Assembly (NCBI GenBank): GCA_031425695.1
Contig: JANPJV010000022.1
Span: 1 to 43,910 of the forward strand
DNA length: 43,910 nucleotides
Source of the DNA: JANPJV01 sp031425695
Lineage (GTDB): Bacteria > Pseudomonadota > Gammaproteobacteria > Xanthomonadales > SZUA-5
Direction: 5' to 3'
In this document: in pieces, positions 16,782 through 25,879 of the stretch
How positions within the stretch are numbered: position 1 is the stretch's first letter
Layout of the letters: every line of letters begins with the position of its first letter
The notes under the pieces: generated by a model
Told to the model about the DNA's origin: nothing
Database searches by the model: none
Seen by the model: only the letters and a program-made list of their open reading frames with translations
Translations under genes and position numbers: made by a program

Positions 16782-17390
16782 CTACGACTCGCCCGGTTCT
16801 TCCATCGGCGCCCCGGCCCCCAATGCCTGGTAGAGGAAGGCGCGGGCGCGGCGCCAGTCGCGTTTCAGGGTGCGTTCGGAGACTTCGAGGAGGGGGGCGA
16901 TTTCGGAAAGTTCGAGGCCGCCGAAGAAGCGCATTTCGACGACCTGGGCGAGGCGCGGGTCGAGCTGGCCGAGCTGGTCGAGCGCCTGGTTGAGCGCGAG
17001 CAGCTCGTCGTCGTGGCCACCGGCGGAGACTTCCATGGCGACGCCTTCGAGCGTCTGCGCACGCACGCCGCCACCGCGGCGCTCGGTCATGCGCTCGCGG
17101 GCGCGGTCGATCAGGATCTGCCGCATCGCGCGCGCGGCGGTCGCGAAGAAATGCTGGCGGTCGTTGAACGGCGAGTTCGCGCGCGACAGCTTGAAATAAG
17201 CTTCATGCACTAACGAGGTCGCGCCGCCGTGCGCGCGATCCCCGCGCAACTGCCGCTCGGCGAGCCGGTGCAGCTCGCGATAGACGTGCGCATACAGCCG
17301 CTCCTGCGCATGTGCGCTGCCCTTGCGCGCATCCACCAGCAGCAACGTAATGTCTTCGACTTCGCCATGTTCAACTTGCATGGCAGGCAT
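16782..17390 (-). CDS. ECF sigma factor of the kinase-associated (Sigma70_ECF) type
   Basis: A 202-residue ECF sigma factor. Sigma-2 is at about 14-105, with ELHRLAERQLRGDRAHGG, ATSLVHEAYFKLSRANSPFN and HFFATAARAMRQILIDRARE. Sigma-4 is at about 125-190, with LDPRLAQVVEMRFFGGLELS and SERTLKRDWRRARAFLYQAL. It lacks an anti-sigma neighbour; the downstream gene encodes a TPR kinase. This subgroup (the ECF43-type) is known from the EcfP/PknT pair of Vibrio parahaemolyticus, in which a threonine of region 2.2 is phosphorylated to allow core RNA polymerase binding. Here T58/S59 in GATSLVHEAY occupy that area. The start is uncertain: ATG 17390 or the ATG three codons later, neither with a strong site. 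Confidence 0.88.
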   Translation of the reverse strand: MPAMQVEHGEVEDITLLLVDARKGSAHAQERLYAHVYRELHRLAERQLRGDRAHGGATSLVHEAYFKLSRANSPFNDRQHFFATAARAMRQILIDRARERMTERRGGGVRAQTLEGVAMEVSAGGHDDELLALNQALDQLGQLDPRLAQVVEMRFFGGLELSEIAPLLEVSERTLKRDWRRARAFLYQALGAGAPMEEPGES

Positions 17391-17421
17391 TGTCGCGGAT
17401 TTCGGGAGTGTGCGGTAAGAC

Positions 17422-17517
17422 GTAGGTCATGTTGGCCGCGCCAGCGGCCTACTTGACAGCTCTTCGTGGGTGCAAAGAGCCGTCAAGTAGCGCCCGTGCG
17501 GGCGCAACATGACCTAC
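17422..17517. repeat. GTAGG-headed nested palindromic element, copy 2
   Basis: Outer arms GTAGGTCATGTTG and CAACATGACCTAC are identical to those at 1000-1089. The inner pair begins CTACTTGAC on the left and ends GTCAAGTAG on the right, extended by TCTT/AAGA around a small loop. It lies 22 bp after the autotransporter stop and upstream of the ECF sigma start, so it may separate these two same-strand genes. Confidence 0.88.
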
Positions 17518-17538
17518 GACAGCGGTTGGACGCGCCCC

Positions 17539-18843
17539 TCAGAACTCCATCCGCAACCCGCCATTGACTTCGTGGTGGGTGTAGCGGTCTTCGCCGAAGT
17601 TGCCGCGGTAGCCGACGAAGCCGGACCAGCCGTTCTGCCACTGGGCGCTGATCCCGAGTGAGAACACGCCGTAGCTCTTGTCCTCGCCGTCGGCAATCAT
17701 GAAAAAGTCGAGGGGCGAGAGATTGACGCCGGTGCTGGCGTCGCCGCGGAAGCGTACGCGGCCGGCGTCCTCGTCGACACCGTTGGTGTGCAGCCAGGCA
17801 ATGTCGAAGAAGGGCACGTAGACGCCGTTCTGGCCGCTGATGGCATACGACCCGCGGAAGCCGACCGCGGCGCGGGAGAAGTTCTCGTCCTGCTCGGCGA
17901 CGTCGAGCGCCCAGCCGGCGCCGTTGGCGTCGGGCGTGCGCGAGAATTCTGAATAAGCGTCGCTTGTCGCATCGACGAGCTCGAAGCGACCGTACGGATC
18001 GAAGTTCCAGCCGCCATTGTTGAAGCGGTAGCCCATGGTGAAGGCGAGCAGCCGGTCGGAGCTGTCGAACTGCGCATCGTAGCGTTGGTCGACCTGGTTG
18101 GCGCCGACCCCGTAGCGCACGCGCCGGACCTGGTCGTTTTCGCGCGAGTTGAAGCCGAGCAGGGAGTCGAGATAGATGCCGCTCTCGCCCTGCCAGTTGA
18201 CGTAGAGATTGACTCCAAGCTCGTCGGTATCCAGCGTGCCAGAGTTGCCGGTGAAGGCAAGCTCGCCGCGGCCAAAGCCGATCGCGGCGCCGAAAGCGAG
18301 CGAGCTCGAGACTCGCCGGTCGAGGCCGATGATCAGCGACTGCCCGTCGCGATCGAAGCCATCTTCGTTGAGGCTGATATCGCGCTCGTCGCTGTCGACG
18401 CGCGCGTTCACGAATGCCGACCAGCCGGAACCGCCGAGCTCGTCGCCCGCGAGGTTCAAGGTCATCAGCGCTTCGTTGTCCGTCGCCAGCATGGCGAAGG
18501 CATTGCCGGAATATAGTGCCGGTGGGCGCGCCGTGCCGAAGCGCCCGACCATCGCGCTGTCGACGGTCGCGGTCACGTTGTCGCCCACGATGCTCGCGAT
18601 GGCCTGGCGCACGCCACCATCGGCCGCGAAGGCGCCACCGACGAGGTTATTGCAGTCGTTCTGCAGCCGTGGGGTCAACCGATTGCCGGGCAGGCACAGG
18701 GTGCCGATGGCGCGCGCAAGCTCGCGTTGGGTATCGCTCACGGTGAACGGGAGCAAGGCCTGCGTCGCCACGTTCTGCGCCTGGGCGGCATCCCATCCAG
18801 CCAGCGCAAGGAGCGCAGCCACAAACAGTTTCGAACGACGCAT
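17539..18843 (-). CDS. Autotransporter beta-barrel outer-membrane protein
   Basis: A 434-residue exported protein. The signal peptide is MRRSKLFVAALLALAGWDAA, followed by QAQ and a cleavage site. About 130 residues (with the two cysteines CLPGN...DCNN) precede a C-terminal beta-barrel of about 280 residues, rich in alternating aromatic/polar strands (FNNGGWNFDPYGRFELVDAT, YGVFSLGISAQWQNGWSGFV), ending in GGLRMEF with the terminal phenylalanine used by the BAM machinery. This matches the autotransporter domain. The passenger is very short, so it may be a barrel with a small plug rather than a secreted effector. The ATG at 18843 has AGGAGG 5 bases upstream; the longer frame was rejected. It is upstream of the ECF sigma gene on the same strand and could be its target (inference). 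Confidence 0.85.
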   Translation of the reverse strand: MRRSKLFVAALLALAGWDAAQAQNVATQALLPFTVSDTQRELARAIGTLCLPGNRLTPRLQNDCNNLVGGAFAADGGVRQAIASIVGDNVTATVDSAMVGRFGTARPPALYSGNAFAMLATDNEALMTLNLAGDELGGSGWSAFVNARVDSDERDISLNEDGFDRDGQSLIIGLDRRVSSSLAFGAAIGFGRGELAFTGNSGTLDTDELGVNLYVNWQGESGIYLDSLLGFNSRENDQVRRVRYGVGANQVDQRYDAQFDSSDRLLAFTMGYRFNNGGWNFDPYGRFELVDATSDAYSEFSRTPDANGAGWALDVAEQDENFSRAAVGFRGSYAISGQNGVYVPFFDIAWLHTNGVDEDAGRVRFRGDASTGVNLSPLDFFMIADGEDKSYGVFSLGISAQWQNGWSGFVGYRGNFGEDRYTHHEVNGGLRMEF

Positions 18844-19159
18844 GAAGCCTCCTGGTGAATGTCTCAAGTGCGTGAAAACCTACTCGCAATGGCGATGATC
18901 GGCAACGCCGGTCGCCCGTGCGTGGCGAAGCCGGCGCAGGCAGGGCGGGCGCTGATGGTAGTTAACGCGAAACGGGGGCGAAACACGCCAGACCTGCAAG
19001 CAGCCGGTCGGAGATCCGACCGGGTCCTGCACCTGCGAATACCAGGTCGCGAGTAAGATCGGACGCCGCGCTGACGGGTTCGAACGAGGGCAAGCGAATG
19101 GATGCGTTCGAAACAGTCCGGATCGGTGAGTGCGGATCAGGGCCGAGGGTCGCCCGGCG
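18844..19159. promoter_or_regulatory. Intergenic region between divergent autotransporter and signalling operon
   Basis: This 316-bp gap must hold promoters for the two divergent units. It contains a perfect hairpin, CCGGTCGGAGATCCGACCGG, at 19004-19023, and two TTCGAA palindromes about 30 bp apart (around 19078-19110: GGTTCGAAC and CGTTCGAAAC). No convincing -35/-10 pair could be picked by eye. The hairpin or the TTCGAA pair could be regulator sites. Confidence 0.4.
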
Positions 19160-22100
19160 ATGACGATCGCGCGCCGCCTGCTGACGCTGGTTGCAGTCCC
19201 GCTGTTGGCGCTGCTGGGTCTCGGCGTGTTCATTTTCCTGTCGCTTGCCGACATCGAGTCGCGCAGCCGCTTCGTCGCGGAAAACCAGATCGGCAGCGTG
19301 ACCGCGCTGGCCGGCATCAACCGCCGTGTCGAAGAGTTGCGCCTGACCTTGCGCAATCATTTGTTGAGCGAGGATCGCGCCCAGCGCAAAGCCACCAATG
19401 CGCAGTACGCGGCTGACAAGCGCAAGGCGCTGGAGCAGGTTGCCGTCTATGGCGACACCCTCATTTCCGACGAAAAGGACCGCGGCCTGCTGCAGGATTT
19501 CCGCGATGCCTTGAAAGACTGGATGCAGGGCGCCGAGCAGGTGATGGCGCTCGCCAATGCCGGGCAACACGACCAGGCCACTGACTTGATGGCGGCGATC
19601 ATGACGGGGCCTGGTGTGCGCCTTGGCGCCGTCACCCACGAGTGGATCACCCACAACGAGCGCCTGGCCATCCAGGCCGGCCGCGATGTCGTGGCGGAGA
19701 TTGAGCGTGCGCGCGCACGTATCCTCGCCGCGACCGGGATCGTGCTGGCGCTGACGGGCTTGCTTGGCCTGTTGACCTTTCGCCGCATCGTGCAGCCGAT
19801 CCGCGCGTTGCAGGGGACCGTCGAGCGCATCGCGGACGGCGGTTTCAGCGAGCAAGTGCCGTTCGCGGACGGCAACGATGAGATTGGTGCGCTGGCGCGC
19901 TCGATTGGTGTTCTCAAGCAGGGCGCCGCGGCAGTAGACGAGCAGCGCTGGGTGAAGGCGCATACCGCGACCCTGGCTGCAGAATTACAGCATGCGCAGT
20001 CCCAGGCGGAGTTTGGACGCGAGTTGCTCTCTGAGCTGATGCCGTTGATCGGCGGCGGAGTCGGCGCGGTTTACGTGCTCGAGCCCGACGCGCAACGCCT
20101 GCAGTGCATGGCAAGCTATGGCGCCTCCAATCCCCAGGCGATCGCCGCAGTCGCAATGGGCGAGGGCCTGATCGGCCAATGCGCGGCCGAGCGCAAAGCC
20201 GTCACCTTGACCCGGTTGCCTGCCGGCTATCTTGCGATCGCCTCGGCGCTGGGATCAGCCGCACCGGTACAGACCGTCGCCTGGCCGCTGCTATCGCGCG
20301 GAACGCTCCTCGGCGTGATGGAAGTGGCCAGCTTTCGCGCGCTCGAGCCCAGCGAGCAGGCGCTGCTCGACGAGGCGCTGCCGATCGCGGCGATGAGCCT
20401 CTTGATCCTGTTGCGCAATCTGCACACCCAGGAGTTGCTGGGGAAGACGCAGGAACAGACCCGCCAATTGGAGACGCAGACCATCGCCCTGGAGCAGGCG
20501 AAGGCCAGGGCCGAAGAAGCGACGAGCATGAAATCCATGTTCCTGGCGAACATGAGCCACGAGATCCGCACGCCGATGAACGCGATCATCGGACTGGCGC
20601 ACCTGGCGTTGAAAACCACGCTCAATGCCAAACAGCGCGACTACATCAGCAAAGTCCACAATGCGGGAACTTCCTTGCTCGGCATCATCAACGACATCCT
20701 CGACTTTTCCAAGATCGAGGCCGGCAAGCTCGACCTGGAACACACTGATTTCCAGATCGACGCGGTGCTCACTTCGGACACCGTGCTGACGGCGCAGAAG
20801 GCGCATGAGAAGGGTCTGGAATACCTCGCTGACGTCGCCTCGACCGTCCCGCAACAGCTGCGCGGCGATCCCTTGCGGCTCGGCCAGGTCCTCACGAATC
20901 TCGTCAACAACGCGGTCAAGTTCACCGAGCGCGGCGAAATCCGACTGAAGATCGAATTGCTCGAGCAGACCGGCGACAAGGTTCAGCTCAAGTTTTCGGT
21001 GCGCGACACGGGCATCGGCATGACCCGGGTACAGACCGCGAGGTTGTTCCAGGCCTTCACCCAGGCCGACATGTCGACCACGCGCAAACATGGCGGTACC
21101 GGGCTCGGGCTCACCATCAGCCGTCGGCTGGTGGAGCTGATGGGCGGGCGGATCTGGGCCGAGAGCCAGGCTGGCATCGGCAGCACGTTCTATTTCACCG
21201 CGTGGCTGGAGCTGGCGTCCGCGGTGGCCGTGCGTCGTGTGTTGCCAGCGCGCCTGCCCACGCTGCGAGTGCTGGTGGTGGACGACAACGCGGCTGCGCG
21301 CGAAATCCTGGCTGATGCGCTCGGCGGACTGACCGGTCAAGTGGATCTGGTCAGCTCCGGCGCTGAAGCACTCGCCGCCGTGCGCCAGCGCGACAGCGAT
21401 GCGCCCTACGACGTCGTGTTCATGGACTGGCGCATGCCCGGCATGGACGGGCTGCAGGCATCGCGACAAATCAAGCACGACGCGGTGCTACGCCAGCAGC
21501 CGGCGGTCGTGATGGTGACCGCCTTTGGCCGCGAGGAAGTGCGCGTCGAGGCCGAGCGCATCGGCATCGACGGGTTCCTGGTCAAGCCAGTGACCCGGTC
21601 GACCTTGGTGGATACGCTGGTGAGCCTGTTCGCGCCGGTCACCGAGGAAACCATCCAGGCCGCCTCCAGCGCGGTGCCCTCGGCACTGCTCGCCGGAGCG
21701 CGCATCTTGCTGGCCGAAGACAATGAGATCAATCAACAAATCGCGGTGGAACTGCTCGCGGGCGTGGGCGCGCAGGTCACCGTGGTCGACAATGGCCGCC
21801 TGGCCGTGGAGCACTTGCGGCGCACGCCGAGCGCATACGATCTGGTGCTGATGGATCTGCAGATGCCGGAGCTCGATGGCTATCAGGCCACCGCGCAGAT
21901 CCGTGCCGACCACCAGTTCGATGGCCTGCCGATCATCGCCATCACCGCACACGCGACGCTCGAAGAAAAGCAACGCTGCCTGGCTGCCGGCATGAACGAT
22001 CACATTTCCAAACCGATTGATCCGGTCGCGATGTTCGACACCGTGGCGCGCCACTTTCATCGAGACAAGGCCGCGGTCAGTCCTGTGCTCGAGGCGCCGC

Positions 22101-22816
22101 ACCAGCCGAGCGCACCGGCCGCTGCCGAGCCGGTGGAAATTCACGTCGCGGAAGAAGCGATTCCGGTCATCGACGGCCTCGACAGCGCCGATGGCGTGCT
22201 GCGCCTTGCGGGCAACCGCAAGCTCTACCTGAAACTGCTGCGGCAATTTGCACGCGAGTACGCGGACACGGCGAGCGAGATTGCCACGCGTCTTGAAGCC
22301 GGAGATCACGCCGCTGCCGAGCGTTGCGCGCACAGCCTCACGGGCGTCGCCGGCAACTTCGGAGCAGGTGCCGTGCAGGCCGCCGCGGGGGCGCTCGAAG
22401 CGGCCATCCACGAGCGTGCCGAGGCCGCCAGGGTGGAGCAACTCCGGCAACGGCTGGTGGCGACACTGGCGCCGCTGATCGCGCAACTGCGCAGCGTCTT
22501 CGGCAATCAGGACGCGCCGCCGGCGCCTGCCCCGATCCTTGTCGATCCGGCCCGGATGTCCCAGCTGGTGGCTGAGATGCGCGGCTATCTTGCGGATTAC
22601 GACTCGACCGCCGCCGATTGCCTGGAGCAACACCGCGGGTCCTTCGCGACGCTGTTTTCCAGCACCGATTTCGCCGACTTCGAACGGCAGGTGCACGAGT
22701 ACGCGTTCGACGAAGCGCAGGCGCTGTTGCAGCAGACGACAGAAGCATCGCGGCCATTGCCGCCCCCACAACACGCGCTCTCAGTAGCGGCGCTCGCACC
22801 AGGGCCAACGCCATGA
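19160..22816 (+). CDS. Hybrid sensor histidine kinase (HAMP-GAF-HisKA-HATPase-REC-REC-Hpt)
   Basis: A 1218-residue inner-membrane hybrid kinase. Order: TM1 (about 8-29), periplasmic helical sensor (30-185), TM2 (187-208), HAMP (208-260), GAF-like domain (about 285-420), HisKA with FLANMSHEIRTPMN (H467), HATPase with LVNNAVKF and GGTGLGLTIS, REC1 (D756 in VVFMDWRMPGMDG), REC2 (D899 in LVLMDLQMPELDG) and an Hpt domain (H1058 in CAHSLTGVAGNFGAG), then about 150 further helical residues. The full phosphorelay is thus in one chain, and the Hpt can pass phosphate to the REC domains of the next two proteins. ATG 19160 is preferred (GAGGG upstream) to a GTG 10 codons earlier. First gene of a four-gene operon; its TGA overlaps the next ATG. 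Confidence 0.92.
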   Translation: MTIARRLLTLVAVPLLALLGLGVFIFLSLADIESRSRFVAENQIGSVTALAGINRRVEELRLTLRNHLLSEDRAQRKATNAQYAADKRKALEQVAVYGDTLISDEKDRGLLQDFRDALKDWMQGAEQVMALANAGQHDQATDLMAAIMTGPGVRLGAVTHEWITHNERLAIQAGRDVVAEIERARARILAATGIVLALTGLLGLLTFRRIVQPIRALQGTVERIADGGFSEQVPFADGNDEIGALARSIGVLKQGAAAVDEQRWVKAHTATLAAELQHAQSQAEFGRELLSELMPLIGGGVGAVYVLEPDAQRLQCMASYGASNPQAIAAVAMGEGLIGQCAAERKAVTLTRLPAGYLAIASALGSAAPVQTVAWPLLSRGTLLGVMEVASFRALEPSEQALLDEALPIAAMSLLILLRNLHTQELLGKTQEQTRQLETQTIALEQAKARAEEATSMKSMFLANMSHEIRTPMNAIIGLAHLALKTTLNAKQRDYISKVHNAGTSLLGIINDILDFSKIEAGKLDLEHTDFQIDAVLTSDTVLTAQKAHEKGLEYLADVASTVPQQLRGDPLRLGQVLTNLVNNAVKFTERGEIRLKIELLEQTGDKVQLKFSVRDTGIGMTRVQTARLFQAFTQADMSTTRKHGGTGLGLTISRRLVELMGGRIWAESQAGIGSTFYFTAWLELASAVAVRRVLPARLPTLRVLVVDDNAAAREILADALGGLTGQVDLVSSGAEALAAVRQRDSDAPYDVVFMDWRMPGMDGLQASRQIKHDAVLRQQPAVVMVTAFGREEVRVEAERIGIDGFLVKPVTRSTLVDTLVSLFAPVTEETIQAASSAVPSALLAGARILLAEDNEINQQIAVELLAGVGAQVTVVDNGRLAVEHLRRTPSAYDLVLMDLQMPELDGYQATAQIRADHQFDGLPIIAITAHATLEEKQRCLAAGMNDHISKPIDPVAMFDTVARHFHRDKAAVSPVLEAPHQPSAPAAAEPVEIHVAEEAIPVIDGLDSADGVLRLAGNRKLYLKLLRQFAREYADTASEIATRLEAGDHAAAERCAHSLTGVAGNFGAGAVQAAAGALEAAIHERAEAARVEQLRQRLVATLAPLIAQLRSVFGNQDAPPAPAPILVDPARMSQLVAEMRGYLADYDSTAADCLEQHRGSFATLFSSTDFADFERQVHEYAFDEAQALLQQTTEASRPLPPPQHALSVAALAPGPTP

Positions 22817-23814
22817 GCGCGCGCATCCTGCTGATCGATGACACCCCGGCCAACATCCACGCCCTGAGCCAGGTCCTCAAGGACGCCGGCTTTTCGGTGA
22901 GCGTCGCCACCAATGGCCTGCAGGCACTCAGCCTGCTCGAGCGCCTGCGTCCCGATCTCATCCTGCTCGACGTCATGATGCCGCAGATGGATGGATTCGA
23001 GACCTGCGCACGCATCAAGGCATCGACTGCGTGGCGGCAGATTCCGCTCATCTTCCTGACCGCGAAGAGCGAGACGGCCGACATCGTGCGCGGCTTCGAG
23101 ATGGGCGCGGTCGACTATGTTGCGAAACCCTTCAATGCGCACGAGTTGTTGGCGCGCGTGCATACACACCTGACCCTCGACCATCTGCACCGCGAGAATC
23201 AACGCCTGTTGCTCAACGTGCTGCCGGCGGCCATCGCCCAGAAGCTCAAGCAGCAGGTCGGCATCATTGCCGACCGTTACGACGACGTCTCGGTGTTGTT
23301 TGCCGATCTCGTGGGCTTCACGCCGCTGTCGTTGCGCCTCGAGCCCACTGAATTGCTCGAGTTGCTCAATCGCGTGTTTTCCGGGTTCGACGAGCTCGCC
23401 GATGTGCACGGCCTGGAAAAGATCAAGACCATCGGCGACGCCTACATGGTCGCCGGCGGACTGATCGAACCCAATCCCGACCACTTGGGCGCCATGGCCG
23501 CGCTGGCACTTGGCATGCTCAGCCGCGTGCAGGCACTGACGGCGGAGTTCCCCGCGCTCAACCTGCGCATCGGTATCCAGGTCGGCAGCGTGATCGCAGG
23601 CGTCATCGGCATCCGCAAATTCACTTACGACATCTGGGGCGACGTCGTGAATACCGCGAGCAGGCTCGAATCACATGGCGCGCCGGGCCGCATACACGTC
23701 AGCGATTCCGTGTACGCGCGGCTGCAAGGGCGCTTCGATTTCGAAGCGCGCGGGACCATCGAGCTCAAGGGGCGTGGCCCCATGCAGACTTATTACTTGA
23801 GCAAGACCCCATGA
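22813..23814 (+). CDS. Response regulator with class III adenylate cyclase output
   Basis: A 333-residue protein: REC domain (1-120; phospho-acceptor D53 in LILLDVMMPQMDG, K105 in AKPF) and a class III nucleotide cyclase domain (about 155-330). Metal-binding aspartates are D165 in VLFADLVGFTPLS and D209 in KTIGDAYMVAGG; the purine-selecting pair is a lysine in EKIKTIGD and D277 in IWGDVVNTASRLES, which favours ATP over GTP. R284 is the transition-state arginine. It should make cAMP under phosphorelay control; whether the partner is a CRP-like factor is unknown. It overlaps its upstream and downstream genes by 4 bp each (ATGA), implying fixed stoichiometry. Confidence 0.92.
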   Translation: MSARILLIDDTPANIHALSQVLKDAGFSVSVATNGLQALSLLERLRPDLILLDVMMPQMDGFETCARIKASTAWRQIPLIFLTAKSETADIVRGFEMGAVDYVAKPFNAHELLARVHTHLTLDHLHRENQRLLLNVLPAAIAQKLKQQVGIIADRYDDVSVLFADLVGFTPLSLRLEPTELLELLNRVFSGFDELADVHGLEKIKTIGDAYMVAGGLIEPNPDHLGAMAALALGMLSRVQALTAEFPALNLRIGIQVGSVIAGVIGIRKFTYDIWGDVVNTASRLESHGAPGRIHVSDSVYARLQGRFDFEARGTIELKGRGPMQTYYLSKTP

Positions 23815-25427
23815 AAGACCTGTCCGAATGCCGGCTGCTGCTGGTCGACGACGCCCGCGTCAACCTGGACATCCTGGTTGCCGGCCTCGAGGATGATTAC
23901 AAGCTGAGCTGCGCGCTGAGCGGGGAGAGGGCCTTGCAGATCGCGGCACGCACGCCGCTCGATCTGGTCTTGCTGGACATCATGATGCCGGGCCTGGACG
24001 GCTACGAGGTCTGCCGGCGGCTGCGCGAAATGCCGCAAACGGCCGACGTTCCGATCATTTTCCTGTCCTCGCTGGAGAACGTGCAGAACAAATCGCGCGG
24101 CTTCGAGGCCGGCGCCAACGACTACTTGACCAAGCCCTGCGACCTGCTCGAAGTAAAGGTCCGCGTGCGTGCCCTGCTCAAGGCCAAGTGCTACAGCGAC
24201 GCGGTCAAGGAGCAATTGGCGGCCGACCTGCGCGTCGCGCGCGAGATCCAGATGGGCATGATCCCGCAGGATTTCAGCGCGCTGGAGAAGACCTTCGGCG
24301 TCGAGCTGGCTGGTGTGCTGGAGCCCGCGCGTGAGGTCGGTGGCGATCTCTACAGCGCCTTCGTCGGCGACTCCGGGCGCCTCGTGCTGTTGATTGGCGA
24401 CGTTTCCGGAAAAGGCATTCCGGCTGCGCTCTTCATGGTGCGCGCCAGCAGCCTGGCGCGCCTGCTGGGGCGCGATTGCGCCGAGCCCGAGCGTATCCTG
24501 GCGCGCCTCAACGAGGAACTCTCTGCCGACAACCCCTCGGGCATGTTCGTGACCATGCTGTGCGCCGTGTTCGATCCCGCCAGCGGGCGCATCGCGATGG
24601 CCAATGCCGGCCACAACCGGCCCGTGCTGCTCCGCGCCGATGCGCCAGCGAGCTGGGCCGTCAAGGATCTCGGCACCGCCCTCGGCTTCGAGGGCGGCTT
24701 GAGCTTCGAGCGCACTGATCTCACGCTCAATCCCGGGGACACCCTGGTGCTGTACACCGACGGGGTCAACGAAGCATTCAACGCCGACGAGGAGTGTTAC
24801 AGCAATGAGCGCCTGCTGGCCGGGCTCGCGGAGTTCGGCGCGCGACCTGCGTCGAAGGTAGCCCACGGCTTGCTGCGTCAAGTGCGCGGCTTCGTTGGCG
24901 GCGCTCCGCAGTCGGATGACATCGCCATCCTGGTGCTGCGCCCGCTCGCAAAGCGCGCTCTGGAACCCGTCGAAAGCGCGGATCCATCGGCACCACGCGC
25001 CAGCGTGCGCAAACAATTACGCTTGCGCGCCAGACCCGAAGAAGTGATGCACGCCGTCGATGAGTTGCAGGCCTTCGGCCATGAACAGGGCATCGCCGAG
25101 CGAACGCTTTTCCGGCTCACCGTGGCGCTCGAAGAATGCGCGGCGAATGTCCTGCACCATGCCTGCAGCGACGACGGCGACGAGTCCTTCGAGGTGGAGT
25201 TCGAACACTGGCCCGGGCGTATCGAGATCCGCCTGCGTGATTTCGGACCGCCGTTCGATCCGACTGCTCACGTGCCCCAAGCCGAAACCGGCGAACAGCC
25301 AATGAGCCAGGTCGGTGGCTGGGGAATTCTATTGGTCCGTCACTATGTCGATGACGTCCAATACCGCCGCGATGGCGCGTCCAATCTGTTGCAGTTGAGC
25401 AAACAGCTCAGCGCCGAAGATCCTTGA
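23811..25427 (+). CDS. REC - PP2C (SpoIIE) phosphatase - HATPase regulator, HsbR-like
   Basis: A 538-residue protein of three parts: REC (1-125; D56 in LVLLDIMMPGLDG), SpoIIE/PP2C phosphatase (about 165-378; REVGGDLY, LIGDVSGKG and the metal aspartates SDD at 368-370), and an anti-sigma-type HATPase (about 400-535; TVALEECAANVLHHA N-box and QVGGWGILLVRHYVDDV G-box). This is the layout of HsbR of Pseudomonas, which acts on the STAS protein HsbA: the phosphatase removes and the kinase adds the serine phosphate, with REC setting the balance. A STAS gene follows by 32 bp. It overlaps the cyclase gene by 4 bp (ATGA). Confidence 0.92.
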   Translation: MKDLSECRLLLVDDARVNLDILVAGLEDDYKLSCALSGERALQIAARTPLDLVLLDIMMPGLDGYEVCRRLREMPQTADVPIIFLSSLENVQNKSRGFEAGANDYLTKPCDLLEVKVRVRALLKAKCYSDAVKEQLAADLRVAREIQMGMIPQDFSALEKTFGVELAGVLEPAREVGGDLYSAFVGDSGRLVLLIGDVSGKGIPAALFMVRASSLARLLGRDCAEPERILARLNEELSADNPSGMFVTMLCAVFDPASGRIAMANAGHNRPVLLRADAPASWAVKDLGTALGFEGGLSFERTDLTLNPGDTLVLYTDGVNEAFNADEECYSNERLLAGLAEFGARPASKVAHGLLRQVRGFVGGAPQSDDIAILVLRPLAKRALEPVESADPSAPRASVRKQLRLRARPEEVMHAVDELQAFGHEQGIAERTLFRLTVALEECAANVLHHACSDDGDESFEVEFEHWPGRIEIRLRDFGPPFDPTAHVPQAETGEQPMSQVGGWGILLVRHYVDDVQYRRDGASNLLQLSKQLSAEDP

Positions 25428-25459
25428 GTTCCCCGTCTGAACCCATTTGGAGAAATGCC

Positions 25460-25843
25460 ATGCCGCTCGACATCCAAGTCAAGAGAAGCCTCGACCCCAG
25501 CCGCCAGCACATGATCACCGTGGAGCTCACTGGCAGCCTGGACACCGCCACCGCGCCCGAGCTCGAGCGCCAGCTGCGCGCCGTCGTCGACGCGCGCATC
25601 ACCGATCTGGTGTTCGATCTCGCCGGCCTCAAGTTCATCAGCAGCGCCGGCCTGCGGATTTTTGCGAACGTGCGCAAACAGCTCAAGGCCGGCGGCGGAC
25701 AGATCGCGTTCGTCCACATGCAGCCACAGATCGAGGAGGTCTTCGCGATCATCAAGGCCCTGCCCGGCATGTCGATCTTTCGCAACGCCGCCGAATTCGA
25801 TGCCTACCTGACCGCGCGCCAGCTGCGCGACCGGGAAGAGTAA
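25460..25843 (+). CDS. STAS-domain anti-sigma factor antagonist, HsbA-like
   Basis: A 127-residue single-domain STAS protein starting MPLDIQVKRSLDPSRQHMIT. The core is VELTGSLDTATAPELERQL, then ITDLVFDLAGLKFISSAGLR; S61/S62 in FISSAGLR is the expected phosphorylation site. The ATG has GGAG 7 bases upstream (25449-25452). Such antagonists bind an anti-sigma factor, or another effector, only when unphosphorylated. The immediately upstream gene supplies both a kinase and a phosphatase domain, completing a partner-switching pair. The final target (anti-sigma, diguanylate cyclase or other) is not encoded nearby. Confidence 0.92.
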   Translation: MPLDIQVKRSLDPSRQHMITVELTGSLDTATAPELERQLRAVVDARITDLVFDLAGLKFISSAGLRIFANVRKQLKAGGGQIAFVHMQPQIEEVFAIIKALPGMSIFRNAAEFDAYLTARQLRDREE

Positions 25844-25879
25844 GGAGCTGGGGCAGGTCGATTCGGAGCACGGCGGGAC

